Of a stretch of DNA of 10,418 nucleotides, positions 1-7,221 are shown one piece after another. The notes under the pieces are model-generated. The model was given only the letters and a program-made list of their open reading frames with translations. It was not told where the DNA came from and did not search any database. Source of the stretch: Oscillospiraceae bacterium (GTDB lineage: Bacteria > Bacillota_A > Clostridia > Oscillospirales > JAAYXM01); assembly GCA_017408185.1 (NCBI GenBank), contig JAFQVE010000622.1, positions 1 through 10,418 on the forward strand, in the 5' to 3' direction. How positions within the stretch are numbered: the first letter of the stretch is position 1; each line of letters starts with the position of its first letter. A program made the position numbers and the translations under genes.

Positions 1-270
1 GTGCGCCCGACTGTGGAAGAGGCTATTGACATTTACGGAGATAAGCTCTTTTATGTTCATCTTAAGAATTCTTCATACATACCGGGAACGACAAGCCGTA
101 TTGCGACCTCGCTTAGTGAAGGACAGATAAATCACCGTGCATATCTTGAAAAGCTTCAGGATGTCGGTTTTACCGGACCGATAGGCATAGAGGCACCCCG
201 TGCAGGTGACCGTGTGTGGTTTGCACAGCAGGATTTTAATTATTATAAAGCTCTTACAGAATGTATGTAG
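1..270 (+). CDS. Sugar phosphate isomerase/epimerase-like protein, C-terminal part
   Basis: The last 89 codons of a gene that begins before the window, ending at TAG 268-270. The visible part reads like the C-terminal end of the xylose isomerase-like TIM-barrel family (AP endonuclease 2 / sugar phosphate isomerase-epimerase). It has a strand ending in HLKN, then LSEGQIN, a helix, and the closing strand GPIGIEAPR followed by GDR, a usual end for this family. Such enzymes are cytoplasmic, metal-dependent, and interconvert sugars or sugar phosphates; the substrate cannot be read from this fragment. The catalytic metal ligands mostly lie upstream, apart from the E of IEAPR and the H of HLKN, which are candidate ligands or active-site residues. 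It lies 94 bases before the giant lyase gene on the same strand, so a role in handling sugars released by that enzyme is reasonable but inferred. The first base being GTG is an accident of the window edge, not a start codon. Confidence 0.8.
   Translation: MRPTVEEAIDIYGDKLFYVHLKNSSYIPGTTSRIATSLSEGQINHRAYLEKLQDVGFTGPIGIEAPRAGDRVWFAQQDFNYYKALTECM
221..249 (+). promoter_or_regulatory. Weak candidate sigma-A promoter inside the isomerase 3' end
   Basis: TTGCAC (221-226) and TATAAA (244-249) are separated by 17 bases. The -10 matches consensus at five of six positions but the -35 only at three. If real, transcription would start near 256 and give the giant gene its own leader of about 110 bases containing the hairpin at 282-328. 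It lies inside coding sequence, so a chance match is likely; read-through from upstream is the alternative. Confidence 0.25.
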
Positions 271-281
271 TAATGTAAAAA

Positions 282-328
282 ACAGTGACGTTGAGGATTG
301 CAAAAGGATTTTAAATCCTCGTCATTGT
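282..328 (+). other. Long imperfect stem-loop in the leader of the giant lyase gene
   Basis: Outer arms 282-289 (ACAGTGAC) and 321-328 (GTCATTGT) pair over 8 bp with one G-U; after a 3-base bulge (290-292) the inner arms 293-299 (GAGGATT) and 314-320 (AATCCTC) pair over 7 bp, leaving a 14-base loop. The loop repeats AGGATT at 305-310, so the right arm AAATCCT could instead pair with that copy, giving two competing folds. No run of T follows on the plus strand (the next bases are GATAAAACG), so this does not look like an ordinary intrinsic terminator. It ends 21 bases before the AGGAGG ribosome binding site, so an attenuator, a protein-binding leader or an mRNA-stabilising structure are all possible. 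Confidence 0.55.
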
Positions 329-349
329 GATAAAACGAAAAACGTAGAT

Positions 350-355
350 AGGAGG
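350..355 (+). promoter_or_regulatory. Ribosome binding site that sets the start of the giant lyase
   Basis: AGGAGG lies 9 bases before ATG 365. The in-frame ATG at 359 is only 3 bases away and too close. The choice of 365 is supported by the signal peptide, which begins directly with MKRIVSMLL. Confidence 0.85.
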
Positions 356-364
356 AGAATGCGG

Positions 365-3300
365 ATGAAAAGAATTGTATCAATGTTACTTGCAGTGGCA
401 ATTTGTATCGGACTTTTGCCGGGAATTAGTTTTGCGGCAGAAAGCGGCAGTTTTAAACTGGATTTTGGAACAATTGTAACATCGAAGCTTGAAGCGATAA
501 CATCCGGGACAAAGACGAATTATTTTTTGACAAACGCAGACGGTATAGAAGCCTTGGGTTCCGCCGGAGACTGGTCTGTTGTCAAGGATAAGGAAAAGAC
601 AACTGCGCTTAATGAAGTTTCCAACACGATTAAATTTCTTATGAAATCCGGAACAAAAGGAAGATCCATACAGGTGCTGTTTGGTAAGAAAATGATAGAT
701 AATGGCAACAACGCGATAGAGATATCCTTTACTGTAGCCAAGGGCGGAGAATACAACATTTCCAACTCTGCATATTACCAGGAACAGCAGGGAAAGATGC
801 GTTTCTATATTGACGGGAAAGAACTCGGTACACATCAGTACGGAACAGATGAGAATAAATATACAATAAAAGAGCTTTTTAAAAATATTACATTAACTGA
901 AGGCGTGCATACTCTCAGAGTTGTTGCCGATGATGTAGGTGTTAAAGATAACGGCTACTGGACTGTTGAATACTTGCAGTTTGATAATCTCGATGATTTA
1001 AAATTAGGGAGCGTTGAGCTGATTGTCGAAAAAAGCAAGCTTGAGGAAGAAAAAAGCACTAAGGGAACGCTTTCTCTCAAAGCACGAAACGGTGAGGATT
1101 ATCAGGGCGAATATACAGTAGAATATAAAAGTAACTCACCGACCGTAGAGGTTAAAAAGATATCCGACAGCGAATGCGAGATCAGCGCAGTAGCCCTCGG
1201 AAAAGCAACAGTTACTGCGGTTGTAACAACCGTTGGCGGAACGTTTGAGGCAACTGCGGAGATAGACGTTGTAGAAAAGGTTATCCCCGAAGAAATAAAA
1301 ATAGATTTCACTCAAACTGTGGAAGAGGAAGATAAAGGCATTCCAAGCGTTTCTCCGGGATATACGGTGGATGCGAGCGGAACAACCGGCACTTTCAGAA
1401 AGTTTACTTATCCGGACAGCGGAAGAAGCCTTCTTCACGTGCAGACCGGCGGCAGCAAAAATCTTTGGCCAAACAATCCACTCCCAAAAACAAGCTTTAT
1501 CTTTGATATAGAAGCTATTGCTGAAGCAGATTATCAGGTATCTCTTCTTGGCGGAAGCTGGTACGCCGGTGGAATTTATTCAGTATTTGAAAATGATAAC
1601 TATCTCGGTGACGTAAGCTTTTGGGATGGAACCGTATATGAACAGGGAGTTTCTGAATCTGCCCTGAAAACAGGTGAACTGCAAAGGCTCAACACCGTGC
1701 ATCTTAAAGCAGGAAAAAACAAAATTATATTCCGTCTTCGACAAATTCCCGGATATAAAAACGCATATTTGCTGCTTGACACAATGACATTTACACCTGT
1801 AGACGGAACGTCCGTTTTGTCGGAAATTTGTGCAGAGGTTCCGGAAAAGCTTGCAATAGGAGAAAGCTTTACCTCAGCAGCCTATGCGAAAATGAGCGAT
1901 GGCAGCATCCATAATTTCGGAATAACGGCTGACGGAAAGCCTGATAAGAAAAACATCTTCACTGCAGCGCTTTCAAATGATGCTTTTGCAGAGTTTTCGG
2001 GTTTCACTTCGTATGAGCCCGGAAGAAACGGCGCATCTCCGTTTACTGTGAAGGGAAAGGAAGAGGGAACGGTTAATATAGTCTTTTCTGCTAAGGTCGG
2101 AGATACAGAAAAAGAAATATCCTGTCCGATAGAGGTATCGTATGATCCGCTGGTCTCTACAGGCGTTGAGATAAGTGAACAGGAGCTTTTTGTGGGCTCT
2201 ACGGCAGAGCTGACGGCAAAACCAATGCTCAGAAGCGAAAGAATAATCACAAGCCCCGAGGTTACAAGCACATTCAAAGCGCTTGATGAAAGCATTTTTA
2301 CAGTGGAGGGCAAAACCCTTACCGCCGTATCTGCAGGAACTGGAAGACTTGAGATTACATCAAGCTTTAATGAGGATACCGTTACGGAAATAGTTGAAAT
2401 AAAAATTCTTCCAGAGAGCATGACTTCTATCCGGATAACTGCCGGCGGAAGCGAGCGTATACGACTGACAGACGATCCGTCAGACACGGTTCCGCTTTAT
2501 GTGCAGGCGATAAGCAACCTCGGAAGTGAGCTTGATATGACGGCTGCGGAGGTTAGTGCTGTTGCATTAACTCCGGAAACAGCAGAGCTGGATGAAGAGA
2601 ATAATATAATTCCAAGGTCGGAAGGCGATGCGAAGTTCAGAGCCACGGTGATGCTCGGAGGAAGAAAAGCAGAAGCGGAGGTTACGCTTGCAGTAGTACG
2701 CGGTAAGACTAAAGCCTCATATATGACGGATCAAAAGGCGGAGATTGTCCGGGAAAATGTCTCAAAATACGATTGGGCAAAGGCGCAGGCTGAAAAATAC
2801 ATTCAGGATGCCGATAAATTTGTAAACGAGCTTGACAAGCTTTATGAAGCAATTCCTTCAGAAGGACTTCCGAGAAGCTTTTCAGTCGGCGGCGAAGGCG
2901 ATCCGAATATGTATTGCTGCAGATATTGCGGCGTTGATCTTCTCGATAAATACGGAAGCTATCCGTGGCTTCACAATGTTGTTTCCCGAGCGTGGAAAAT
3001 TCAGTGTCCGGATTGTAAGCGTCTTTTCCCGTCAAACGAGTTTGGGAAATTTTATGAATTGGGACTGAACGAATACGGCGAATTTGACCGTATGCGCGCT
3101 CTTGAGGCTCACCGTGAGATGTTCGGCGATAAAACGGTATCAGAGCCGGGAGCAGAGCATAGCAGTCAATGGAAAAAATACTATGGCTATGGCGTAAAAG
3201 GCGGTTTCCTTACAAATACGCTTTACAGCGAGCTTGAAAAGGCAGAAAGCATAAACTGCGGAGAAGGCTTGCGCGAAGGAGAAACGGAAGAAACGTGGGG

Positions 3301-6300
3301 CGTGGATGATGGATTTGGCTATGTGCCGAGTCACAGCGACGGAAGCCCGTATGTCTGCGGAACAAAAGAAGTTGTTGAGCGTCATACATACATTGCGGAA
3401 TATATACACAGCGGACTGTGGTATCATCCGAACGGAAAAAACAGCAACTACATCCGCGAGGCAATTAACAACTGCGCATATGCGTATTACTTTACAGGAG
3501 AGAAAAAATACGGACGCGTAGCGGCTGTTCTTCTTGACCGAATTGCAGATTTTCTGCCGGATTATGACATTTCAATTTACGGAGACAATGTCTGGAATTC
3601 TGACGGCGGACTCAATATCGGAAAGAGCGTTGGGTGCATTTGGGAATGCACGGTTGCCGAGGAAAGAATCTTGGCATACGATATGGTTTTTGATATGTAT
3701 GAGGACGAGAGTGTTCTTGAATATATTAGGAACAAGCAGAAAAACCTGAAATTCCGTTATGCAAAAGAGACTCCTTCGCAAATAAGAACCAATATCGAGG
3801 ATGGACTTATAAGAACAAGCCTTGAAGGACTACGCGATTGCTCTGTATCGGGAAACTTCGGCTTGCCTCAGTCTGTAAACGCAGTTGGTGCGGTGGTGCT
3901 TGATTCAATGCCGGACACCGGAAAATGGCTTGATTATCTGATGGCTCCCGGCTGGGTTCGTTCAAGCAGTATTGAGTGTACCGGAGGCGGGGTGGCTGAA
4001 CAGCTTACCGATGATATTGACTCGGACGGACAGGGTACAGAAGGCTCAAATTACAACACCGGCTGGCACACTAATCTGATAAAGATAAATAAGTATATTG
4101 ACGAATACGGAAAATATTCGAAGGGTAATTTGTATAACAATCCAAAGTTTGTTCAGATGTTTTACTCCACACTTCCGCTTATGTCTGCGTATTACACTCC
4201 GCAGATCGGAGATACGAAAGCATGTCTTGGCAAAAGCTTCTGGACAAGGAGCAGTGCTATGCTTGAGGGATGGATGAGACTTAAAGATCCCGTTTTTGCG
4301 CAGATGCTGTACAAACTGAATAATAACAGTGCGGACGAGCTGAAATATGACATTTACACAAAGGATCCTGAACGTCTCGAAAGTGAAGTGGAGAATGTAA
4401 TCGAACAGTACGGAGAATATTACCGTGATTCGGAATTAATGACAAACTTTGGCTTTGCAATTCTTCGTGACGGAACCGAGTTTAACGAGAGCGTAGGAGC
4501 AACTGCTGTTGACAATCGACGTGATATGTGGATGTATTTCGGCACTAATGCAGGCCATGCGCATCTTGACACTTTGAATATCGGTATGACGGCATATGGA
4601 CTTAATTTCCTGCCGGAGCTTGGTTATCCGGAAACTACGGGAAACCAGCCGAACAGATTGCAGTGGATTGACGCAACGCTTTCCCACAATACGGTTATGG
4701 TAGATGGAAAGGCACAGACGGAAAATAAGAATACTACTGCTGAGGTGCGTGGTAAGATAAAGCATTTTGATGACGCAGGCGCAGTTGCACTTATGGATGT
4801 ATCTGCTCCGTATGTTTACGATTCAACCGATGAGTATCGCAGAAGTGTGGTTATGATTCGCGTTGACGATGAAATATCATATGCGGTGGACTTCTTCCGC
4901 GTTCTCGGCGGCAATGAGCATTTGTATTCCTTCCATGCATCGTCAAATGAGATCTCCGAAACACACGGGCTTGATTTCACGCTCGTTGAGGACGAAGACG
5001 GAAACTACATTTCGGGTTCTCAGCTTGATGAAAACGGAAATTATAAAGGCACATATGCCGGTCGGGATGTTACGTACATAAAGAACACGAAAACAGGCGC
5101 TGTGCGAAAAAATGACGGAACATTAAAGGAAAACGAAAAAGTTTTTGAACTGGAGTTCGGGGATGATCCAAATTCTGCGGCAAACAGAACAAACAGAACG
5201 CTTTTCCCTGCCGGATATACGTGGCTTAATAACGTTGACAGAGACACAGAGCCTGAAAACAAGGTTGAAATTGATTTCAGTATAAAGGATTTCAATAAAG
5301 CCATTAAGAATTCTTCGGGATTGCATATGAGAATGACGGTTCACAATGCAACGAACGTGGGAAATGGAGCAACGGCATCTGTAGCTATTGCTGACGGATA
5401 TCCGCCGAGATATGTTGAAAACAAGAATATAGATAAGTTCAAATACGTGCTTGTGAAGAATGAGGGGAATGCGCTTGACACTGTATTTACAACTGTGCTT
5501 GAGCCATACAGAACCGCAAGATATTTAAAAGATAGCAGCGAACTTTCTATGTCGGTATATAGCGGAGAAGAAGCTGAAGGTGATGCCGCTCGGGCATTGA
5601 GAATAGAGCACGAAAACGGAAGAATTGATTATGTTTTCTATGCAACGAACAACAAGGTTACATATGAGGTTGCAGACGGGGATAAAAAGCTTTACTTCCG
5701 TGGATTTGCAGGAGTTTACACGCTGAATAAAGCCGGGGAAAATATTTACACATATGTAAATGACGGCGACGTTATCGGCAGCTCTCCTGAAAAGCTTGAG
5801 GGCGTGACCGGCAGAATTAATGCAGTTGTTCAAAGCTTCACGGATGTTCCGGCTGAGAAGAACGAGATAGTGATAGCCCCGGCTTCGCCTCTCTCGGACG
5901 AAGAAATAAAGAATCTTGCAGGAAAGAACATTCATGTTGACAACGGCGCGCTTGTGAGAAGCGGAACGTTCAAAATTGAAAATGCGTATCCCGAGGGCGA
6001 GAACATTGTTCTTGATGTAGGAAGAATATCTCCGGTGCGAAAATATAAAGATGCTTACGCCCCGGAAAGCGGATACGAATGTATGATTAAAGCAGGTCAG
6101 AACGCATATATCCCGCTTTCTTATTCTGAGGATAATGCACCGGAATTTGACCCTGTAAGCGACAGTATAACTGTATCGGCAGGAAGCTCTGTTTCTGTCA
6201 CGGTTTGCGCGGAAAGCCCGCTTGAAGGAAAAAGCATAACGTATCAAGCAGAGACCCTTCCGCGAGGTGCAAGCCTTAATGAAACAACAGGTGTAGTTAC

Positions 6301-7192
6301 ATGGAAGCCGGACAGCTCTCAGATAGGCGAAAACCATGTTGCAATAACAGCTTGTGACAACGACGGAAGAACATCAACACTTCATTTTGTAATAACGGTT
6401 TACGGTTCAACCACAGGTTCCGGAAACAAGCAGAAAGAAAACTCCGGCACATCCTCTGAAAACGCAGAAAGCTCCGCCGGCGGTGGCGGAGGCGGTGGCG
6501 GAGGTGCCACACCGACCGACAAGCCTGATGCTGAAAATTCTTCTGACCAGACCGATGTAGGGGACGGCGGTTCCGACGTCCCGCAGGACGAGGATTCCAC
6601 ACAGTCCGATAATACCGAAAAAGAACCCGAGGCCTCGGGTGAAACGGATGTTATCCGTTTCACAGACATCTCTGACCACGCATGGGCAGCGGACGCGATA
6701 AATACACTCGCGGACGATGGAATAATAAGAGGAACAACATCTGACACGTATTCACCGGCAAACAACATAACCCGTGCTGATTTCGCGTCCCTGCTCGTCC
6801 GTGCATTTGAGCTTTCAAGCGAGAACACCGAAAACTTTGCAGACGTTTCTGCAAGTGATTACTTCGCACCGGAGCTTGCAGTGGCGCGCAACAACGGAAT
6901 TATATCCGGAATCGGTGATAACAAGTTCGCCCCGCGAAACACAATTACTCGTCAGGATATGATGGTAATAGTATATCGGGCACTGACCGTCCTAAATGTA
7001 GGGTTCGGCGAGAGCATTGAACCGAACTACGGGGACTACTCTATCGTTGCACCCTACGCAAAGGAAGCTGTCACAGCACTTATCTCCACAGGACTTGTCA
7101 ACGGAAAATCGGGAAGCATCGCACCGACGGACTACACAACGCGTGCAGAGGTGGCAGTACTGCTAAAACGAATACTTGAGTTTATTAAATAA
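365..7192 (+). CDS. Giant secreted SLH-anchored heparinase II/III-family polysaccharide lyase
   Basis: A protein of 2275 residues, roughly 250 kDa, predicted to be exported and bound to the cell wall. Order: signal peptide 1-24 (cleavage after SFA); beta-sandwich carbohydrate-binding-like module about 28-215; Ig-like domain about 218-305; second such module about 309-480; three Ig-like domains about 482-779; lyase core about 781-1790 (alpha/alpha toroid with a CxxC...CxxC insert at 852-884, then a beta-sandwich from about 1360); Ig/He_PIG-type domain about 1926-2015; nine-Gly run 2039-2047 and an acidic Asp/Glu/Ser/Thr linker to about 2096; SLH repeats from 2098 to the end. By family knowledge, heparinase II/III-type enzymes cleave uronic-acid glycans by beta-elimination. 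Candidate active-site residues are N1164, E1226, Y1230, H1235, H1398, H1400, E1418 and H1441. The substrate is unknown. The gene is probably co-transcribed with the secreted gene 29 bases downstream. Lyase family confidence is high; the extent of each accessory domain is approximate. Confidence 0.88.
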   Translation: MKRIVSMLLAVAICIGLLPGISFAAESGSFKLDFGTIVTSKLEAITSGTKTNYFLTNADGIEALGSAGDWSVVKDKEKTTALNEVSNTIKFLMKSGTKGRSIQVLFGKKMIDNGNNAIEISFTVAKGGEYNISNSAYYQEQQGKMRFYIDGKELGTHQYGTDENKYTIKELFKNITLTEGVHTLRVVADDVGVKDNGYWTVEYLQFDNLDDLKLGSVELIVEKSKLEEEKSTKGTLSLKARNGEDYQGEYTVEYKSNSPTVEVKKISDSECEISAVALGKATVTAVVTTVGGTFEATAEIDVVEKVIPEEIKIDFTQTVEEEDKGIPSVSPGYTVDASGTTGTFRKFTYPDSGRSLLHVQTGGSKNLWPNNPLPKTSFIFDIEAIAEADYQVSLLGGSWYAGGIYSVFENDNYLGDVSFWDGTVYEQGVSESALKTGELQRLNTVHLKAGKNKIIFRLRQIPGYKNAYLLLDTMTFTPVDGTSVLSEICAEVPEKLAIGESFTSAAYAKMSDGSIHNFGITADGKPDKKNIFTAALSNDAFAEFSGFTSYEPGRNGASPFTVKGKEEGTVNIVFSAKVGDTEKEISCPIEVSYDPLVSTGVEISEQELFVGSTAELTAKPMLRSERIITSPEVTSTFKALDESIFTVEGKTLTAVSAGTGRLEITSSFNEDTVTEIVEIKILPESMTSIRITAGGSERIRLTDDPSDTVPLYVQAISNLGSELDMTAAEVSAVALTPETAELDEENNIIPRSEGDAKFRATVMLGGRKAEAEVTLAVVRGKTKASYMTDQKAEIVRENVSKYDWAKAQAEKYIQDADKFVNELDKLYEAIPSEGLPRSFSVGGEGDPNMYCCRYCGVDLLDKYGSYPWLHNVVSRAWKIQCPDCKRLFPSNEFGKFYELGLNEYGEFDRMRALEAHREMFGDKTVSEPGAEHSSQWKKYYGYGVKGGFLTNTLYSELEKAESINCGEGLREGETEETWGVDDGFGYVPSHSDGSPYVCGTKEVVERHTYIAEYIHSGLWYHPNGKNSNYIREAINNCAYAYYFTGEKKYGRVAAVLLDRIADFLPDYDISIYGDNVWNSDGGLNIGKSVGCIWECTVAEERILAYDMVFDMYEDESVLEYIRNKQKNLKFRYAKETPSQIRTNIEDGLIRTSLEGLRDCSVSGNFGLPQSVNAVGAVVLDSMPDTGKWLDYLMAPGWVRSSSIECTGGGVAEQLTDDIDSDGQGTEGSNYNTGWHTNLIKINKYIDEYGKYSKGNLYNNPKFVQMFYSTLPLMSAYYTPQIGDTKACLGKSFWTRSSAMLEGWMRLKDPVFAQMLYKLNNNSADELKYDIYTKDPERLESEVENVIEQYGEYYRDSELMTNFGFAILRDGTEFNESVGATAVDNRRDMWMYFGTNAGHAHLDTLNIGMTAYGLNFLPELGYPETTGNQPNRLQWIDATLSHNTVMVDGKAQTENKNTTAEVRGKIKHFDDAGAVALMDVSAPYVYDSTDEYRRSVVMIRVDDEISYAVDFFRVLGGNEHLYSFHASSNEISETHGLDFTLVEDEDGNYISGSQLDENGNYKGTYAGRDVTYIKNTKTGAVRKNDGTLKENEKVFELEFGDDPNSAANRTNRTLFPAGYTWLNNVDRDTEPENKVEIDFSIKDFNKAIKNSSGLHMRMTVHNATNVGNGATASVAIADGYPPRYVENKNIDKFKYVLVKNEGNALDTVFTTVLEPYRTARYLKDSSELSMSVYSGEEAEGDAARALRIEHENGRIDYVFYATNNKVTYEVADGDKKLYFRGFAGVYTLNKAGENIYTYVNDGDVIGSSPEKLEGVTGRINAVVQSFTDVPAEKNEIVIAPASPLSDEEIKNLAGKNIHVDNGALVRSGTFKIENAYPEGENIVLDVGRISPVRKYKDAYAPESGYECMIKAGQNAYIPLSYSEDNAPEFDPVSDSITVSAGSSVSVTVCAESPLEGKSITYQAETLPRGASLNETTGVVTWKPDSSQIGENHVAITACDNDGRTSTLHFVITVYGSTTGSGNKQKENSGTSSENAESSAGGGGGGGGGATPTDKPDAENSSDQTDVGDGGSDVPQDEDSTQSDNTEKEPEASGETDVIRFTDISDHAWAADAINTLADDGIIRGTTSDTYSPANNITRADFASLLVRAFELSSENTENFADVSASDYFAPELAVARNNGIISGIGDNKFAPRNTITRQDMMVIVYRALTVLNVGFGESIEPNYGDYSIVAPYAKEAVTALISTGLVNGKSGSIAPTDYTTRAEVAVLLKRILEFIK
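452..1009 (+). other. Carbohydrate-binding-like module 1 of the giant lyase
   Basis: Residues about 30-215 form a beta-rich unit that starts with the strand FKLDF just after the signal peptide and ends at WTVEYLQFDNL. Inside are the pattern I-x-F-x-V-A-K-G-G-E-Y and the motif L-T-E-G-V-H-T-L-R-V-V, which recur in module 2 (about 309-480) and in the N-terminal domain of the next gene. The shape of long strands with a late hydrophobic closing strand is typical of carbohydrate-binding beta-sandwiches. No specific CBM family is recognised, and no sugar-binding residues can be assigned. Confidence 0.5.
1289..1804 (+). other. Carbohydrate-binding-like module 2 of the giant lyase
   Basis: Residues about 309-480 start with IKIDF and end with LLLDTMTFTPV. 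The central FIFDIEAIAEADYQV, the Gly/Trp/Tyr-rich GGSWYAGGIY and the late VHLKAGKNKIIFRLR parallel module 1 and, even more closely, the N-terminal domain of the 7222-8847 protein, which closes with the same FTFTPV. Exposed aromatic residues around the GGSWYAGG turn could contact sugar. This is inferred from shared pattern only. Confidence 0.5.
2705..5740 (+). other. Heparinase II/III-type catalytic region
   Basis: Residues about 781-1792. The first half is helical, as expected for the alpha/alpha toroid, with conserved-looking patches NFGLPQ (N1164-Q1169) and E1226-G-S-N-Y1230. The second half is a beta-sandwich carrying G-H1398-A-H1400-L-D1402, L-P-E1418-L-G and S-H1441-N-T-V-M-V-D-G. In characterised heparinase II-like lyases, a His-x-His-x-Asp motif and a later Ser-His-Asn-Thr supply catalytic and metal-binding histidines, and a Tyr from the toroid acts as general acid or base. 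Here Y1230 and H1398 are the best candidates, by family analogy only. PL12, PL15, PL17 and PL21-like relatives cannot be told apart by eye. Confidence 0.8.
6479..6505 (+). repeat. Perfect 12-bp tandem repeat encoding a nine-glycine linker
   Basis: The unit GGCGGTGGCGGA occurs twice in perfect tandem (6479-6490, 6491-6502) with a partial third GGT (6503-6505), giving Gly 2039-2047. It sits at the hinge between the last Ig-like domain and the acidic linker that leads to the SLH repeats. It would make a flexible spacer, and repeat slippage would change its length in steps of four glycines without a frameshift. Confidence 0.9.
6656..7189 (+). other. Three SLH repeats (cell-wall anchor)
   Basis: Residues 2098-2275 contain three S-layer homology repeats. 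Repeat 1 starts at F2099 (FTDI) and holds ITRAD; repeat 2 starts at F2158 (FADV) and holds ITRQD; repeat 3 starts near Y2222 (YGDY) and holds TTRAE. Each has the usual aromatic-x-D start, a helix, and a G-I-I/G-L-V turn. SLH trimers bind pyruvylated secondary cell-wall polymers, so the enzyme is expected to be displayed on the cell surface rather than released. The protein ends five residues after the last helix begins to close (ILEFIK), so the domain is complete. Confidence 0.93.
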
Positions 7193-7207
7193 TGATGCTA
7201 AAAAAGA

Positions 7208-7214
7208 AAAGGAG
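7208..7214 (+). promoter_or_regulatory. Ribosome binding site that sets the start of the second secreted protein
   Basis: AAAGGAG lies 7 bases before ATG 7222. Two earlier in-frame ATGs at 7192 and 7195 overlap or touch the stop of the giant gene and would put a Lys/Arg-rich stretch before the signal peptide; they lack their own site, so 7222 is preferred. Confidence 0.8.
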
Positions 7215-7221
7215 AATTACA

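Noticed and set aside
200..364. Possible upstream start of the giant lyase at ATG 200, adding 55 residues
   Set aside because: It overlaps the isomerase gene, has no ribosome binding site, and would place a charged stretch before a clear signal peptide; AGGAGG at 350-355 points to ATG 365.
1882..2487. Open frame of 201 codons on the minus strand
   Set aside because: It is a Ser/Val-rich antisense shadow of the Ig-like domains of the giant gene.
5525..6337. Open frame of 270 codons on the minus strand opposite the giant gene
   Set aside because: It is rich in Cys, Arg and Ser with no domain, lies fully opposite a convincing coding region, and has no ribosome binding site worth noting; it is a frame shadow.
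7192..7221. Start of the second secreted protein at ATG 7192, overlapping the TAA of the giant gene (TAATG)
   Set aside because: It looks like translational coupling, but the Lys/Arg-rich extension and the good ribosome binding site before ATG 7222 with the signal peptide right behind favour 7222.
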